The notes: generated by a model not told the origin, from the letters alone. Numbered from the stretch's first letter, positions 42,312 to 50,450 are shown. The stretch is 53,864 nt of DNA from an uncultured Blautia sp. (GCA_937900135.1 CALCDJ010000061.1:1-53864); one strand, 5' to 3'. Program-made: numbers and translations.

Positions 42312-44333
42312 ATGAAGTGGTATCAGTTTTTTAACCGGATCTCTCTGCTGCTCCATGCGCTGGCAAGTGCAGCCGGCTACTTCCTGATCGAAGCGATGAG
42401 CCGGCATTCCTTCACAGAAGCGTGGACATATATGACAGGGAAGCCTCTGGTGTTTGCCTATAACACGGCATTTATTTTTACGACCACGTTACTTGTTTAT
42501 TTAGTACGCAGAAGATGTTTTGCGCGTGTATTGATTTCCATTTTCTGGCTGACACTGGGTATCATCAATGGAGTTCTTCTGACTACCCGTGTCACTCCCT
42601 TTACCGGGCCGGATCTGCATCTGATCACAGATGCCATGAAAATTGCGAAAAAGTATCTGCCCACAGCAGGTGTGATCGTGGTATGTATCCTTTTTGGAAT
42701 CTTGCTGCTCCTGCTGCTGGCTTTGTTTGTCAAAGGACCGAAATATCAGGGAAAATTAAAGTATCGTTACAATCTTCCGCTGGTCCTGGCAGGAGCACTT
42801 GCTTTTGCCGGAGTAACACAGCTTGCACTGGAAAAAAGAATACTGTCCAATTATTTTGGGAACATTGCTTTTGCCTATGAGGATTATGGGTATCCTTACT
42901 GTCTGGCAACAACAATCTTTAACACCGGGATCAGCTGCCCCAGGGATTATTCAGAACATGAGATCAAAAGAATCGAACGCACGGAAGAAAATCTTCCGGA
43001 AACAACAGAAAACGAGGATCGTCCCAATATCTTGTTTTTGCAGTTGGAATCCTTTTTTGATCCGGAGCTGGTGAATTATCTGAAGATCTCGGAAGATCCC
43101 ATACCGACGTTCCGTAAGCTGATGGAGGAATATACGTCCGGTTACTTTAAAGTCCCCTCTGTAGGCGCGGGTACGGCAAATACCGAGTTTGAAACGATCA
43201 CCGGAATGAGCATGCACTACTTTGGACCGGGAGAATATCCTTATAAGAGTATTTTAAAGGAAACTACCTGTGAGAGTGCGCCGTATGTGCTGAAAAATCT
43301 GGGGTATTCCACCCATGCCGTACATAACAACGAGGCGAATTTCTATGGCAGAAAGAGTATTTTCCCGAACCTGGGCTTTGATACCTTTACCTCCGCAGAA
43401 TATATGCCGGAGGAAGATGAAAAAACGCCTTTGGGCTGGGTACAGGATCGAATTCTTACAGATGAGATCATGAAATGTATGGAATCCACAGAAGGGCCGG
43501 ACTATGTGTATACGATTTCGGTACAGGGACATGGCGCGTACCCGGAAGAGCCGATCCTTGGTGAACCGGAGATCACAGTGAGCGGTTCTCCCACAAAAGA
43601 GCAGGATTATCAGTGGGAATACTATGTAAATCAGATTCGTGAGATGGATGATTTTGTCAAAGAACTGATTGAGACGCTGTCTGATTATCCGGAAGATGTG
43701 GTTCTTGTGATGTACGGGGATCATTTGCCTACGATGGGACTGAAGGTAGAGGATCTGGACAATCGATATCTGTTCCAGACCGAATATGTGATGTGGGATA
43801 ACTTCGGATTGAAGAAAAAAGATGTGAACCTGGCCGCTTACCAGATGGCTGCAGAAGTGATGGACCGCGTGGGAATCCATGACGGAACTATTTTCCGCTA
43901 CCATCAGTCCAGACGAAACACGAAAAATTATCAGGTGGATCTGGAAACTTTGCAATACGATCTTCTTTATGGAGAGAAGTATTCTTATGGCGGAACCAAT
44001 CCTTTTGTGAGGACAAAAATGCGTCTTGGACTTTACGATGTGACTCTGGATGGTTTGGAACTGATCTCACCGGTGACAAATACCTACCGGATCACGGGTA
44101 CGAATTTTACTCCTTCCAGCCAGGTGAAATTAAACGGAGAGTGGTATGAAACCATGTATGTCAATCCCACGACCTTGCTGATCGAAGGCACGGAACTGGA
44201 TGATTTTGACCGTTTAAGTGTGATCCAGCGAAGCAACAGTTCCACAAGAAAACCGTTAAGTAAGAGCTATGATCGTTCCTGTTATGCGCTCTATCAGGAA
44301 AATAAATGGAAATTGCCGGAAAAAGAAGAATAA
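42312..44333 (+). CDS. LtaS-like sulfatase-family membrane enzyme
   Basis: This 673-residue protein has five N-terminal membrane segments (to about residue 170) and an extracytoplasmic sulfatase domain of the lipoteichoic acid synthase/phosphoglycerol transferase family. Metal and catalytic residues are visible: Glu in FLQLESFFDP, the nucleophile Thr288 in GAGTANTEF, and Asp-His in MYGDHLPT. Members transfer glycerol phosphate from phosphatidylglycerol to teichoic acid or membrane lipids. The C-terminal 80 residues (after FVRTKMRL) resemble a small immunoglobulin/IPT-like fold (SPVTNTYRITGTNF). It follows valS by 15 bases and so may share the T-box transcript; no separate promoter is clear. 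The exact product is not deducible. Confidence 0.9.
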   Translation: MKWYQFFNRISLLLHALASAAGYFLIEAMSRHSFTEAWTYMTGKPLVFAYNTAFIFTTTLLVYLVRRRCFARVLISIFWLTLGIINGVLLTTRVTPFTGPDLHLITDAMKIAKKYLPTAGVIVVCILFGILLLLLLALFVKGPKYQGKLKYRYNLPLVLAGALAFAGVTQLALEKRILSNYFGNIAFAYEDYGYPYCLATTIFNTGISCPRDYSEHEIKRIERTEENLPETTENEDRPNILFLQLESFFDPELVNYLKISEDPIPTFRKLMEEYTSGYFKVPSVGAGTANTEFETITGMSMHYFGPGEYPYKSILKETTCESAPYVLKNLGYSTHAVHNNEANFYGRKSIFPNLGFDTFTSAEYMPEEDEKTPLGWVQDRILTDEIMKCMESTEGPDYVYTISVQGHGAYPEEPILGEPEITVSGSPTKEQDYQWEYYVNQIREMDDFVKELIETLSDYPEDVVLVMYGDHLPTMGLKVEDLDNRYLFQTEYVMWDNFGLKKKDVNLAAYQMAAEVMDRVGIHDGTIFRYHQSRRNTKNYQVDLETLQYDLLYGEKYSYGGTNPFVRTKMRLGLYDVTLDGLELISPVTNTYRITGTNFTPSSQVKLNGEWYETMYVNPTTLLIEGTELDDFDRLSVIQRSNSSTRKPLSKSYDRSCYALYQENKWKLPEKEE

Positions 44334-44350
44334 AATATTACGATTGGTAC

Positions 44351-44463
44351 TGGACATCTTTCACCACTATTATATAATGATAACGTAGCGGTTGTTGGAA
44401 GGAGACAGGAGAACTCCTTCCAGAGCCCTGCGAATACATTAGATAAAGTGGTGAAATTTTTTT
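44351..44463 (+). promoter_or_regulatory. folC promoter and SD-covering leader
   Basis: TGGACA (44351-44356) and TATAAT (44373-44378) with a 16-base spacer give a promoter starting near 44385. The leader has a hairpin TGGAAGGAG (44396-44404) with CTCCTTCCA (44414-44422). TTTCACCACT (44359-44368), inside the promoter spacer, is the exact complement of AGTGGTGAAA (44447-44456), which carries the folC ribosome binding site and is followed by seven T and the ATG. Only transcripts that read through from the upstream gene would contain both arms. Confidence 0.6.
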
Positions 44464-45765
44464 ATGAATTACGAAGAAGCAGTAGCTTATATTGAGGAGA
44501 CTCCGAAGTTTACAACCAAAAACAGTCTGGAGCATACAAAAGAATGTTTGAGAAGACTTGGGAATCCACAGGAAAAGTTCCGTGTCATTCATGTGGCAGG
44601 AACCAATGGAAAGGGCAGTACCTGCGCCTTTCTCACATCAATACTTCGGGAGGCGGGATACTCCTGCGGTTTGTTTACTTCTCCCCATCTGGTGAAGATC
44701 AATGAACGATTCCAGATCAATGAGGTAATGATCTCTGACGAAGTTTTTTTACAGGCGTTCCAGAAGGTGAAGGCGCTGTCTGATGAACTGGTAGCAGAGG
44801 GAAGCTATCACCCCACATATTTTGAAATGCTGTTCCTGATGGGAATGGTAATCTTTGCAGATGCAGGGGTGGATTACGTGACCCTGGAGACCGGACTTGG
44901 GGGAAGACTGGATGCAACCACAGCAGTGGAACATCCGGTGGCCTGTGTAATTGCTTCCATTAGTTTTGATCATACCCAGTATCTGGGAAATACCATTGAG
45001 GAGATCGCTTTTGAGAAGGCGGGGATTCTTGTACCAGGTGTACCGGTGATCTTTGATGGAAACAATGAAAAGGCGGCAGCCGTAATCCGGAAACGGGCAG
45101 AAGAACTTCAAAGCCCCGCTTTTGAAGTGTGCCTTTCGGACACCAGAGTGATAAGGACCAGCCAGGAAGGAATCCAGTTTGCTCTTGAGGATGAACATTA
45201 TGCTGGGGCAGTCTTTACCATTCCGTTTATTGCCAAATATCAGGTGATGAACGGTGCGCTTGCCTTAAAGACCATGGAGGTTCTTCAGGAAACTCTTCCG
45301 GTTTCGGTAAAACAGATTCAGGAGGGAATGGCAAAAACCCGGTGGCAGGGACGGATGGAAACAGTTCTTCCAGGGGTGATTGTGGATGGCGCGCACAATG
45401 AAGATGGAGTAGAAAAATTTGTGGAAACCGCAGAGCATTTCCAGAAGGAATATCCCCTGACCCTTCTTTTTTCAGCAGTGGATGACAAAGATTATCAGGA
45501 TATGATCAAAACCATCTGCACACGAATCGCTTTCCGTCATGTGGTAGTGACTCAGGTAGGGGGCTATCGTATGGTTCCGGCAGAAAACCTTGGTCAGATT
45601 TTTAAAGAGATGGGATGCTCCAATGTGGAAGTCTGCGAGGAAATTCCAGAGGCCTTTGCCAGGGCAAAACAGGCAAAGGGAGAAGACGGTATGCTTTTCT
45701 GTGTGGGCTCTCTCTATCTGGTGGGAGAGATCAAAGATGTGATTAGGAGAACGAAGAATGATTGA
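44464..45765 (+). CDS. folC: Folylpolyglutamate/dihydrofolate synthase
   Basis: FolC adds glutamates to folates and, in bifunctional forms, joins dihydropteroate and glutamate. The 433-residue protein has the P-loop GTNGKGST at 46-53, LFTSPHLVKINERF, the ETGLGGRLDATT block and the C-terminal VDGAHNEDGVEKF motif. Translation starts directly after a T7 tract; the ribosome binding site (AGTGGTGA) is poor and lies in the right arm of an inverted repeat. The next small ORF overlaps its end by eight bases. Confidence 0.95.
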   Translation: MNYEEAVAYIEETPKFTTKNSLEHTKECLRRLGNPQEKFRVIHVAGTNGKGSTCAFLTSILREAGYSCGLFTSPHLVKINERFQINEVMISDEVFLQAFQKVKALSDELVAEGSYHPTYFEMLFLMGMVIFADAGVDYVTLETGLGGRLDATTAVEHPVACVIASISFDHTQYLGNTIEEIAFEKAGILVPGVPVIFDGNNEKAAAVIRKRAEELQSPAFEVCLSDTRVIRTSQEGIQFALEDEHYAGAVFTIPFIAKYQVMNGALALKTMEVLQETLPVSVKQIQEGMAKTRWQGRMETVLPGVIVDGAHNEDGVEKFVETAEHFQKEYPLTLLFSAVDDKDYQDMIKTICTRIAFRHVVVTQVGGYRMVPAENLGQIFKEMGCSNVEVCEEIPEAFARAKQAKGEDGMLFCVGSLYLVGEIKDVIRRTKND

Positions 45766-45910
45766 TTATGAAGAGGAACTGAAGAAATTCGAGCCCTGTC
45801 TTGATGTAACAGATGCAGAAGGGGCTATTTACGACCGGGAGCTGACGGATATTCTGGATGTGCTTCAGGAGGTCTTAAGAGAAGCCAAAAGCGGAAAACG
45901 TGTAAGATAA
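45758..45910 (+). CDS. 50-residue small acidic protein
   Basis: ATG 45758 overlaps the end of folC and is preceded by TTAGGAGA. The product (MIDYEEELKKFEPCLDVTD at the N-terminus) is 50 residues, acidic in the first half and ending in KSGKRVR. It is mostly helical, with no membrane segment. I do not recognise a family. The good ribosome binding site, the overlap with folC and the tight distance (ten bases) to the next gene support a real operon member. Confidence 0.68.
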   Translation: MIDYEEELKKFEPCLDVTDAEGAIYDRELTDILDVLQEVLREAKSGKRVR

Positions 45911-45920
45911 GGAGAGATGG

Positions 45921-47363
45921 ATGAATTGTATGAACTGCGGTGCGTTTCTGACCGACATGGATTTGGACTACTGTACCCAATGCGGCTGTAACGTACTGAT
46001 TCAGAAAAAGGTGGATTATTTATCCAAGTATTATTACAATCTTGGGCTGGAAAAAGCAACCATACGGGATCTCTCCGGAGCAATCACCTGTCTTCGCCAG
46101 AGTCTCACCTATAATAAATCCAATATTCAGGCGAGAAATCTTCTGGGCCTTGTATATTTTGAAACGGGAGAAGTGGTGGCAGCTCTGAGCGAGTGGGTAA
46201 TCAGCAAGAATCTTCAGTCCAGCAGGAATCTGGCTTCAGAATATATTGATAAGCTGCAGGCCAACAGCAACAAACTTTCCGCAATCAATGAAACCATAAA
46301 AAAATATAATCATGCCCTTGCTCTTTGCAGAGAAGGACATGAAGATATGGCAGCCATTCAGCTTCGTAAGATTTTAAGCCAGAACTCCAAGTTAATTAAG
46401 GGGTATCATCTTCTGGCGCTGATTCTTATGAAGGATCAGGAGTGGAATAAGGCAAGAAGAATTTTGAAAAAGGCAGCCAGAATTGATAAAACCAATACGA
46501 CCACTCTCCGGTTTCTGAAAGAAATTGATGAGCAGACAGGTGTGACCACCAAGCTGGAACATAAGAAACGAAGGGGATTGCTCCATCTTTCTTCCTCCAA
46601 AGAAAACAGGGAGGAACTGGAAGGAGAATTTACAGTTGCCCAGACAGCCACATACCGGGATCATTCCAGGGCGTCTCTTTTTGTTACGCTTCTGGCAGGA
46701 ATTGCGGCAGGAGCAGCGGCCTTCTGGCTTTTGGCAGTTCCAGCGATTAAGCAGGGAATTTATCAGGAAGCCAATCAGCAGATTGTAAAATACAGTGAGT
46801 CTCTGGCCAGTCAGGGAGCGGAGCTTAGCAAGGCCAAGGGGCAGGTGCAGCAGTCAGGAGATACGGCAGAAGCGGCGGCGAAACAAATTGAGACAGAAAA
46901 ACAGAAGAGCGAAAGTTATGAAGCGCTTCTTGCGGCCTATTCAGCTATGCTTCAGGAGAATCTGGATGAAGCGGCTCTGCAGATCCAGAAGGTCCATGCG
47001 GATGTGCTTTCTGACAGTGTAAAGGGAATTTATAACACGGTGTGCAACAATACCGGGGTAACTGGAATCGAAGGAGAACAGGAAACTTCAGAAGAAAATC
47101 AGGATGATGCAGCCGGAGAAAATGACAGTGATACAGCGCCGGCTTCCGATACCGGAGAAAACGGCAGCTATGAGGAAACCGGCGGAGATGGAAGCTACGG
47201 AGACGGAAACTACCAAGAGGGAAGCTATGACGATGGTAGTTATGGAGACAGTGGTTACGACGACGGCAGCTACCAGGATAACGGTTATACAGAGGGCGGA
47301 GACGGCAGCTACGACGACGGCAGCTATGACGACGGAAGCTACACAGAAGATGGTTATTATTAA
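45921..47363 (+). CDS. Zinc-ribbon TPR membrane protein
   Basis: This 480-residue protein starts with a zinc ribbon (Cys3, Cys6, Cys18, Cys21). TPR repeats follow (about 35-200), with NLGLEKATIRDLSGAITCL and ARNLLGLVYFETGEVVAAL, then a basic linker (KHKKRRG-like, near 212) and one membrane segment (about 255-275, LFVTLLAGIAAGAAAFWLLA). The outside part has a coiled coil (about 295-345) and a Gly/Tyr/Ser/Asp-rich tail of about 85 residues with repeated GSYDDGSY and DGNY units. The zinc ribbon and TPR face the cytoplasm. The function is unknown; a scaffold role at the membrane is plausible. A terminator follows. Confidence 0.82.
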   Translation: MNCMNCGAFLTDMDLDYCTQCGCNVLIQKKVDYLSKYYYNLGLEKATIRDLSGAITCLRQSLTYNKSNIQARNLLGLVYFETGEVVAALSEWVISKNLQSSRNLASEYIDKLQANSNKLSAINETIKKYNHALALCREGHEDMAAIQLRKILSQNSKLIKGYHLLALILMKDQEWNKARRILKKAARIDKTNTTTLRFLKEIDEQTGVTTKLEHKKRRGLLHLSSSKENREELEGEFTVAQTATYRDHSRASLFVTLLAGIAAGAAAFWLLAVPAIKQGIYQEANQQIVKYSESLASQGAELSKAKGQVQQSGDTAEAAAKQIETEKQKSESYEALLAAYSAMLQENLDEAALQIQKVHADVLSDSVKGIYNTVCNNTGVTGIEGEQETSEENQDDAAGENDSDTAPASDTGENGSYEETGGDGSYGDGNYQEGSYDDGSYGDSGYDDGSYQDNGYTEGGDGSYDDGSYDDGSYTEDGYY

Positions 47364-47391
47364 CAAAAACAAAGGAGAAACCTCTGAACTG

Positions 47392-47420
47392 GGGATGTGC
47401 AGAAATGCGCATCCCTTTTT
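47392..47420 (+). terminator. Terminator of the folC operon
   Basis: GGGATGTGC (47392-47400) pairs with GCGCATCCC (47407-47415), with one G-U pair, followed by five T. Confidence 0.8.
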
Positions 47421-47474
47421 GTATGGCGCAGGGGTTGATCCATGCATGATTTTTGGAAAAATGGGGGAAGCTTA

Positions 47475-47807
47475 ATGATGAAACAAATTTTTGAATCAGA
47501 GGGAGCCTGTCTGACCATTCGTCTTCCAGGGGAGTTGGATCATCCTTCTTCTGACTGGATCCGAAGGGAATCAGATAAGATCATTTCCAGAATTTATATC
47601 AAAACAATTATTTTTGATTTTGAAGAAACTCATTTTATGGACAGTTCTGGGATTGGACTGATCATGGGACGATATCGTGCACTTGGAATGCGCAGCGGCT
47701 GTATCCTGGCAGAGCATGTGAATCCTCATATCTACAAGCTGCTTCATTTATCAGGAATGCATAAATATATGGAAATCCGTAAAAAAGCGGAAATGATCGG
47801 GGAATGA
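47475..47807 (+). CDS. spoIIAA: Anti-sigma F factor antagonist SpoIIAA
   Basis: SpoIIAA is a STAS-domain protein that frees sigma F by binding SpoIIAB in the forespore. The 110-residue product has the phosphorylation motif MDSSGIGLIMGRY with Ser57/Ser58, dephosphorylated by SpoIIE in Bacillus. GGGGGAAG precedes the start; an earlier in-frame ATG at 47442 lies before that site and is not used here. The gene begins the spoIIA operon. A sigma-H promoter is expected upstream, but none matched convincingly between 47420 and 47475. Confidence 0.92.
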   Translation: MMKQIFESEGACLTIRLPGELDHPSSDWIRRESDKIISRIYIKTIIFDFEETHFMDSSGIGLIMGRYRALGMRSGCILAEHVNPHIYKLLHLSGMHKYMEIRKKAEMIGE

Positions 47808-47822
47808 AGAAGGGAGCTCATT

Positions 47823-48269
47823 ATGGAAAATACCAATGAAATGAAACTGGTTTTTGACAGCCGTCCGGTCAATGAAGGGCTGGCACGAGTGACAGCGGCG
47901 GCATTCTGCACACAGCTAAATCCCACGCTGGAAGAAGTGGCGGATTTAAAAACCGCTGTTTCTGAAGCGGTGACAAACTGTATTATTCACGGATACGAAG
48001 GAAAGGTACATAAGATTGAGATGATCTGCCGTCTTGAAGGCGCAGAATTGTCAGTGGAAATTAAAGATTATGGTGTGGGTATTCCCGATGTGGAAAAGGC
48101 AATGGAACCTTTGTATACCACAAAACCGGAGACAGACCGTTCAGGAATGGGATTTACCTTTATGGAGGCTTTTATGGATGAGGTTTTGGTAGAATCCAGG
48201 CCAGGAGAGGGAACCACTGTGCGGATGAAAAAAAGGATAGAAAGACACGGAGAACTTGCAGGGAGGTAA
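47823..48269 (+). CDS. spoIIAB: Anti-sigma F factor and kinase SpoIIAB
   Basis: SpoIIAB is a GHKL-fold protein kinase that binds sigma F and phosphorylates SpoIIAA. The 148-residue product has the N box AVSEAVTNCIIHGYEG, the G1 box KDYGVGIPD and the G2 box DRSGMGFTFMEAF. It starts 16 bases after spoIIAA, and sigF starts three bases after its stop, the normal spoIIA order, which keeps partner levels matched. Confidence 0.95.
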   Translation: MENTNEMKLVFDSRPVNEGLARVTAAAFCTQLNPTLEEVADLKTAVSEAVTNCIIHGYEGKVHKIEMICRLEGAELSVEIKDYGVGIPDVEKAMEPLYTTKPETDRSGMGFTFMEAFMDEVLVESRPGEGTTVRMKKRIERHGELAGR

Positions 48270-48271
48270 GA

Positions 48272-48985
48272 ATGGATCATACTCTTGCCCTGATCGGGCG
48301 CGCACACCAGGGAGATAAAGAGGCAAGAGATACCGTGTTTGAGGAAAATGTGGGACTGATCTACAGTGTGGCAAAAAGATTTCTGGGCAGGGGCGTGGAA
48401 ATGGAAGATCTGTTTCAGATTGGAAGTATTGGATTGCTGAAAGCAGTGGATAAGTTTGACCTGACCTTTGAGGTGAAATTTTCGACTTATGCAGTTCCCA
48501 TGATTGCAGGAGAGATGAAACGGTTTCTCAGGGATGATGGAATGCTGAAAGTGAGCCGTTCCTTAAAGGAGAACCATTACCGGCTGTTTCAGATACGTGA
48601 GGAACTGGAAATGAAACTGGGGCGAGAACCCACTCTGTTGGAACTGTCCCAGGCGATGGAGCTTCCTGTGGAGGAACTGGTATTAACCATGGAATCCAAA
48701 ACAGAAGTAGAATCTTTACACAAAACCATTTATCAGGGAGAGGGAACAGAGATTTCACTGATGGATAAGCTGCCGGAAAAAGAAAACAGGCAGGAACAGA
48801 TTTTTAACAAGCTGTTTCTGGAAGAAATTCTGAATACCTTAAATGCAAAGGAACGTCAACTGATTTATATGCGTTATTTCCAGGAGCGGACTCAGACAGA
48901 AATTGCAAAGGAACTGGGAGTTTCCCAGGTACAGGTTTCCCGTATGGAAAAGAAGATCCTGGGGAAACTAAGAGAAAACATTTAA
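48272..48985 (+). CDS. sigF: Forespore sigma factor SigF
   Basis: SigF (SpoIIAC) directs early forespore transcription during sporulation. The 237-residue protein has region 2 (NVGLIYSVAKRFLGRGVEMEDLFQIGSIGLLKAVDKFD in pieces: MEDLFQIGSIGLLKA is the core), region 3 and region 4 (ERTQTEIAKELGVSQVQVSRMEKKI, with the HTH at TEIAKELGVSQVQVS). GGGAGG precedes the start. It is the last gene of the spoIIA operon and ends at a bidirectional terminator shared with queT. Confidence 0.96.
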   Translation: MDHTLALIGRAHQGDKEARDTVFEENVGLIYSVAKRFLGRGVEMEDLFQIGSIGLLKAVDKFDLTFEVKFSTYAVPMIAGEMKRFLRDDGMLKVSRSLKENHYRLFQIREELEMKLGREPTLLELSQAMELPVEELVLTMESKTEVESLHKTIYQGEGTEISLMDKLPEKENRQEQIFNKLFLEEILNTLNAKERQLIYMRYFQERTQTEIAKELGVSQVQVSRMEKKILGKLRENI

Positions 48986-49008
48986 GAGAAAAGGTGATTT
49001 TAACCAAC

Positions 49009-49036
49009 AAAAAGCAGCCTGGATGGCTGCTTTTTT
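49009..49036. terminator. Bidirectional terminator between sigF and queT
   Basis: AAAAAGCAGCC pairs with GGCTGCTTTTTT around a five-base loop. T runs exist on both strands, so it serves both convergent genes. Confidence 0.88.
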
Positions 49037-49047
49037 GCTGGTTGCGT

Positions 49048-49551
49048 TTATTTTACGGCTGCTTTTTGTTTGCCAAAAATCGCAGAGCGGTATTTGGACA
49101 ATGCAGTCAGCACGATCATACCCAGAACGCCGCAGGAGATGATTTCTCCAATCCCCACAGTCAGCATCATAAATGGAATGGGAAGATTGATTCCGTAACC
49201 ATAGAATAAAACAAAGGGGACGATAACCGTATTGGCAACAATTGGCGGTAAGGGTGCCAGATAGCGGTTGTTGAGCTTGTAGGTAAAGACAGCGCCAAGC
49301 AGTGTAGCGAAACTGCCAAAGATGATGTCCACAGGAAGAGCGCCTCCCAGGAAATTGGCAATGATACATCCTACAAACAAACCAGGAATAGCCGCTGGTG
49401 TGAAGTATGGCAGGATGGTCAGTGCTTCAGAAAAGCGAATCTGTACTTCTCCAAAACTCAGTGGTGCAAAAAGTAAAGTGATCACCACATAGATAGCGCC
49501 AATGGCAGCTGCCTGAACCAGAAACTGGGTACTTGATAAGTGTTTCTTCAT
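49048..49551 (-). CDS. queT: QueT-family queuosine precursor transporter
   Basis: This 167-residue membrane protein is an ECF-type substrate-binding S component that should import a queuosine precursor such as preQ1 or queuine. It has about five hydrophobic segments and the motif LSFGEVQIRFSEALTILPYF at about 32-51, typical of QueT. Its energising EcfAA'T module is not in the window. The start follows AAAGGAG, which lies in the 3' end of a preQ1-I type aptamer, so the gene should be switched off when preQ1 is abundant. The substrate is inferred from family and leader. Confidence 0.92.
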   Translation of the reverse strand: MKKHLSSTQFLVQAAAIGAIYVVITLLFAPLSFGEVQIRFSEALTILPYFTPAAIPGLFVGCIIANFLGGALPVDIIFGSFATLLGAVFTYKLNNRYLAPLPPIVANTVIVPFVLFYGYGINLPIPFMMLTVGIGEIISCGVLGMIVLTALSKYRSAIFGKQKAAVK

Positions 49552-49563
49552 AATGAAATTCTC

Positions 49564-49603
49564 CTTTAGTTTTGTTTTACGTGTGGAAGGTCACGAACAC
49601 ACG
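49564..49603 (-). promoter_or_regulatory. preQ1-I type riboswitch for queT
   Basis: On the minus strand CGTGTG (49598-49603) pairs with CACACG (49580-49585) around a loop TTCGTGACCTTC that resembles the preQ1-I loop, and an A-rich tail TAAAACAAAACTAAAGGAG follows. In preQ1-I aptamers the tail folds back into the loop when preQ1 binds and hides the ribosome binding site. Tail layout, gene identity and position agree. The upstream part (49610-49670) holds two more hairpins of unknown role. Confidence 0.78.
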
Positions 49604-49674
49604 ATTCATTTAACGCCGGGAATCGGCGGAAAGCCCCATAAGACCTTATTTTTGTGGGCTTTACAACAGACGCA

Positions 49675-49703
49675 AGTATAGCACAAACAAATACAAAAAT
49701 CAA
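49675..49703 (-). promoter_or_regulatory. queT promoter
   Basis: On the minus strand TTGATT (49698-49703) and TATACT (49675-49680) are separated by 17 bases. Confidence 0.75.
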
Positions 49704-49748
49704 GGAAAGTCCAAAAAAAGTCCAAGATTGGAAAATAGATAATGTTTA

Positions 49749-49790
49749 CCCCGGTAAGAGGTTTTGACACCTGATGCCGGGGCGTTTTTT
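49749..49790 (+). terminator. Rightward terminator at the element boundary
   Basis: CCCCGG (49749-49754) pairs with CCGGGG (49777-49782), with an inner AGGT/ACCT pair, followed by six T (49785-49790). No plus-strand gene lies upstream, so it is either an orphan of the insertion or protects the boundary. The region 49552-49748 holds otherwise only the queT leader and promoter. Confidence 0.65.
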
Positions 49791-49802
49791 ATGTTACGGA
49801 TA

Positions 49803-50363
49803 TTACTTTTCTTCTGTGGGTTTGTGAGCCATTTCATTTAGCAATGCATTTATGTTAAGCAGTTTAACGCTTCTCATATCCTCTTCATTTAAATTGCGAC
49901 CGCTTTTATCAGTGAGTAATACACCAGTTTCATCATATCTTAACCAAAGAAAATTAGATATTTCTGTTATAAACTTAAAAAATCTTTTATGACAAATAAG
50001 TTTACTTAATCTATTAATCATTTCTTGTGCGTAATAACTATTAGTACTTTTCCAATATTTCAGTCTTAATATTGCTTTTTCTGACAAACCAGTTGCTTCC
50101 TGTATGTCTTTTATTTCGTGGGTAGTACATTGAATACGTCCAAAAAGAAAATCCATATCGCATTCCAACACAGTGCATATTTCATATACTTTTTCTAGGG
50201 TTGGCAAAACGATTCCTTGTTCCCAGTTTTGAATGGTTTTTGTGTGTACTTCCATTTTATAAGCAAACTCTTCTTGATTTTTGTACCCGCATTTTTTTCT
50301 CTGCTTTTGCAGATTCTTTCCAAATATCTTTTTTACATTTAGATCATTAAAATTATCAATCAT
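49803..50363 (-). CDS. CI-like XRE-family repressor
   Basis: This 186-residue protein has an N-terminal HTH_3 domain (about 13-70), with QEEFAYKMEVHTKTIQNWEQG as the recognition part (EFAYKMEVHTKTIQNWEQ core) and PTLEKVYEICTVL after it. The C-terminal part is a helix-rich region with no clear LexA-type peptidase signature, so autocleavage is not predicted. It lies divergent from the excisionase and replication genes with overlapping promoters between, the classic lysogenic switch layout. A role as element repressor is inferred from position. Confidence 0.85.
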   Translation of the reverse strand: MIDNFNDLNVKKIFGKNLQKQRKKCGYKNQEEFAYKMEVHTKTIQNWEQGIVLPTLEKVYEICTVLECDMDFLFGRIQCTTHEIKDIQEATGLSEKAILRLKYWKSTNSYYAQEMINRLSKLICHKRFFKFITEISNFLWLRYDETGVLLTDKSGRNLNEEDMRSVKLLNINALLNEMAHKPTEEK

Positions 50364-50450
50364 TTTATTCCTATTCTCCTAAAAGTATATAATATTATGG
50401 TGACTTATATTGTGAAATACGAAAAGCATAGCATAAATCTGTACAATAGT

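Noticed and set aside
44380..44463. Possible tetrahydrofolate or ZTP riboswitch before folC
   Set aside because: The conserved cores of those folate-related aptamers are not present in the leader, so no known class is assigned.
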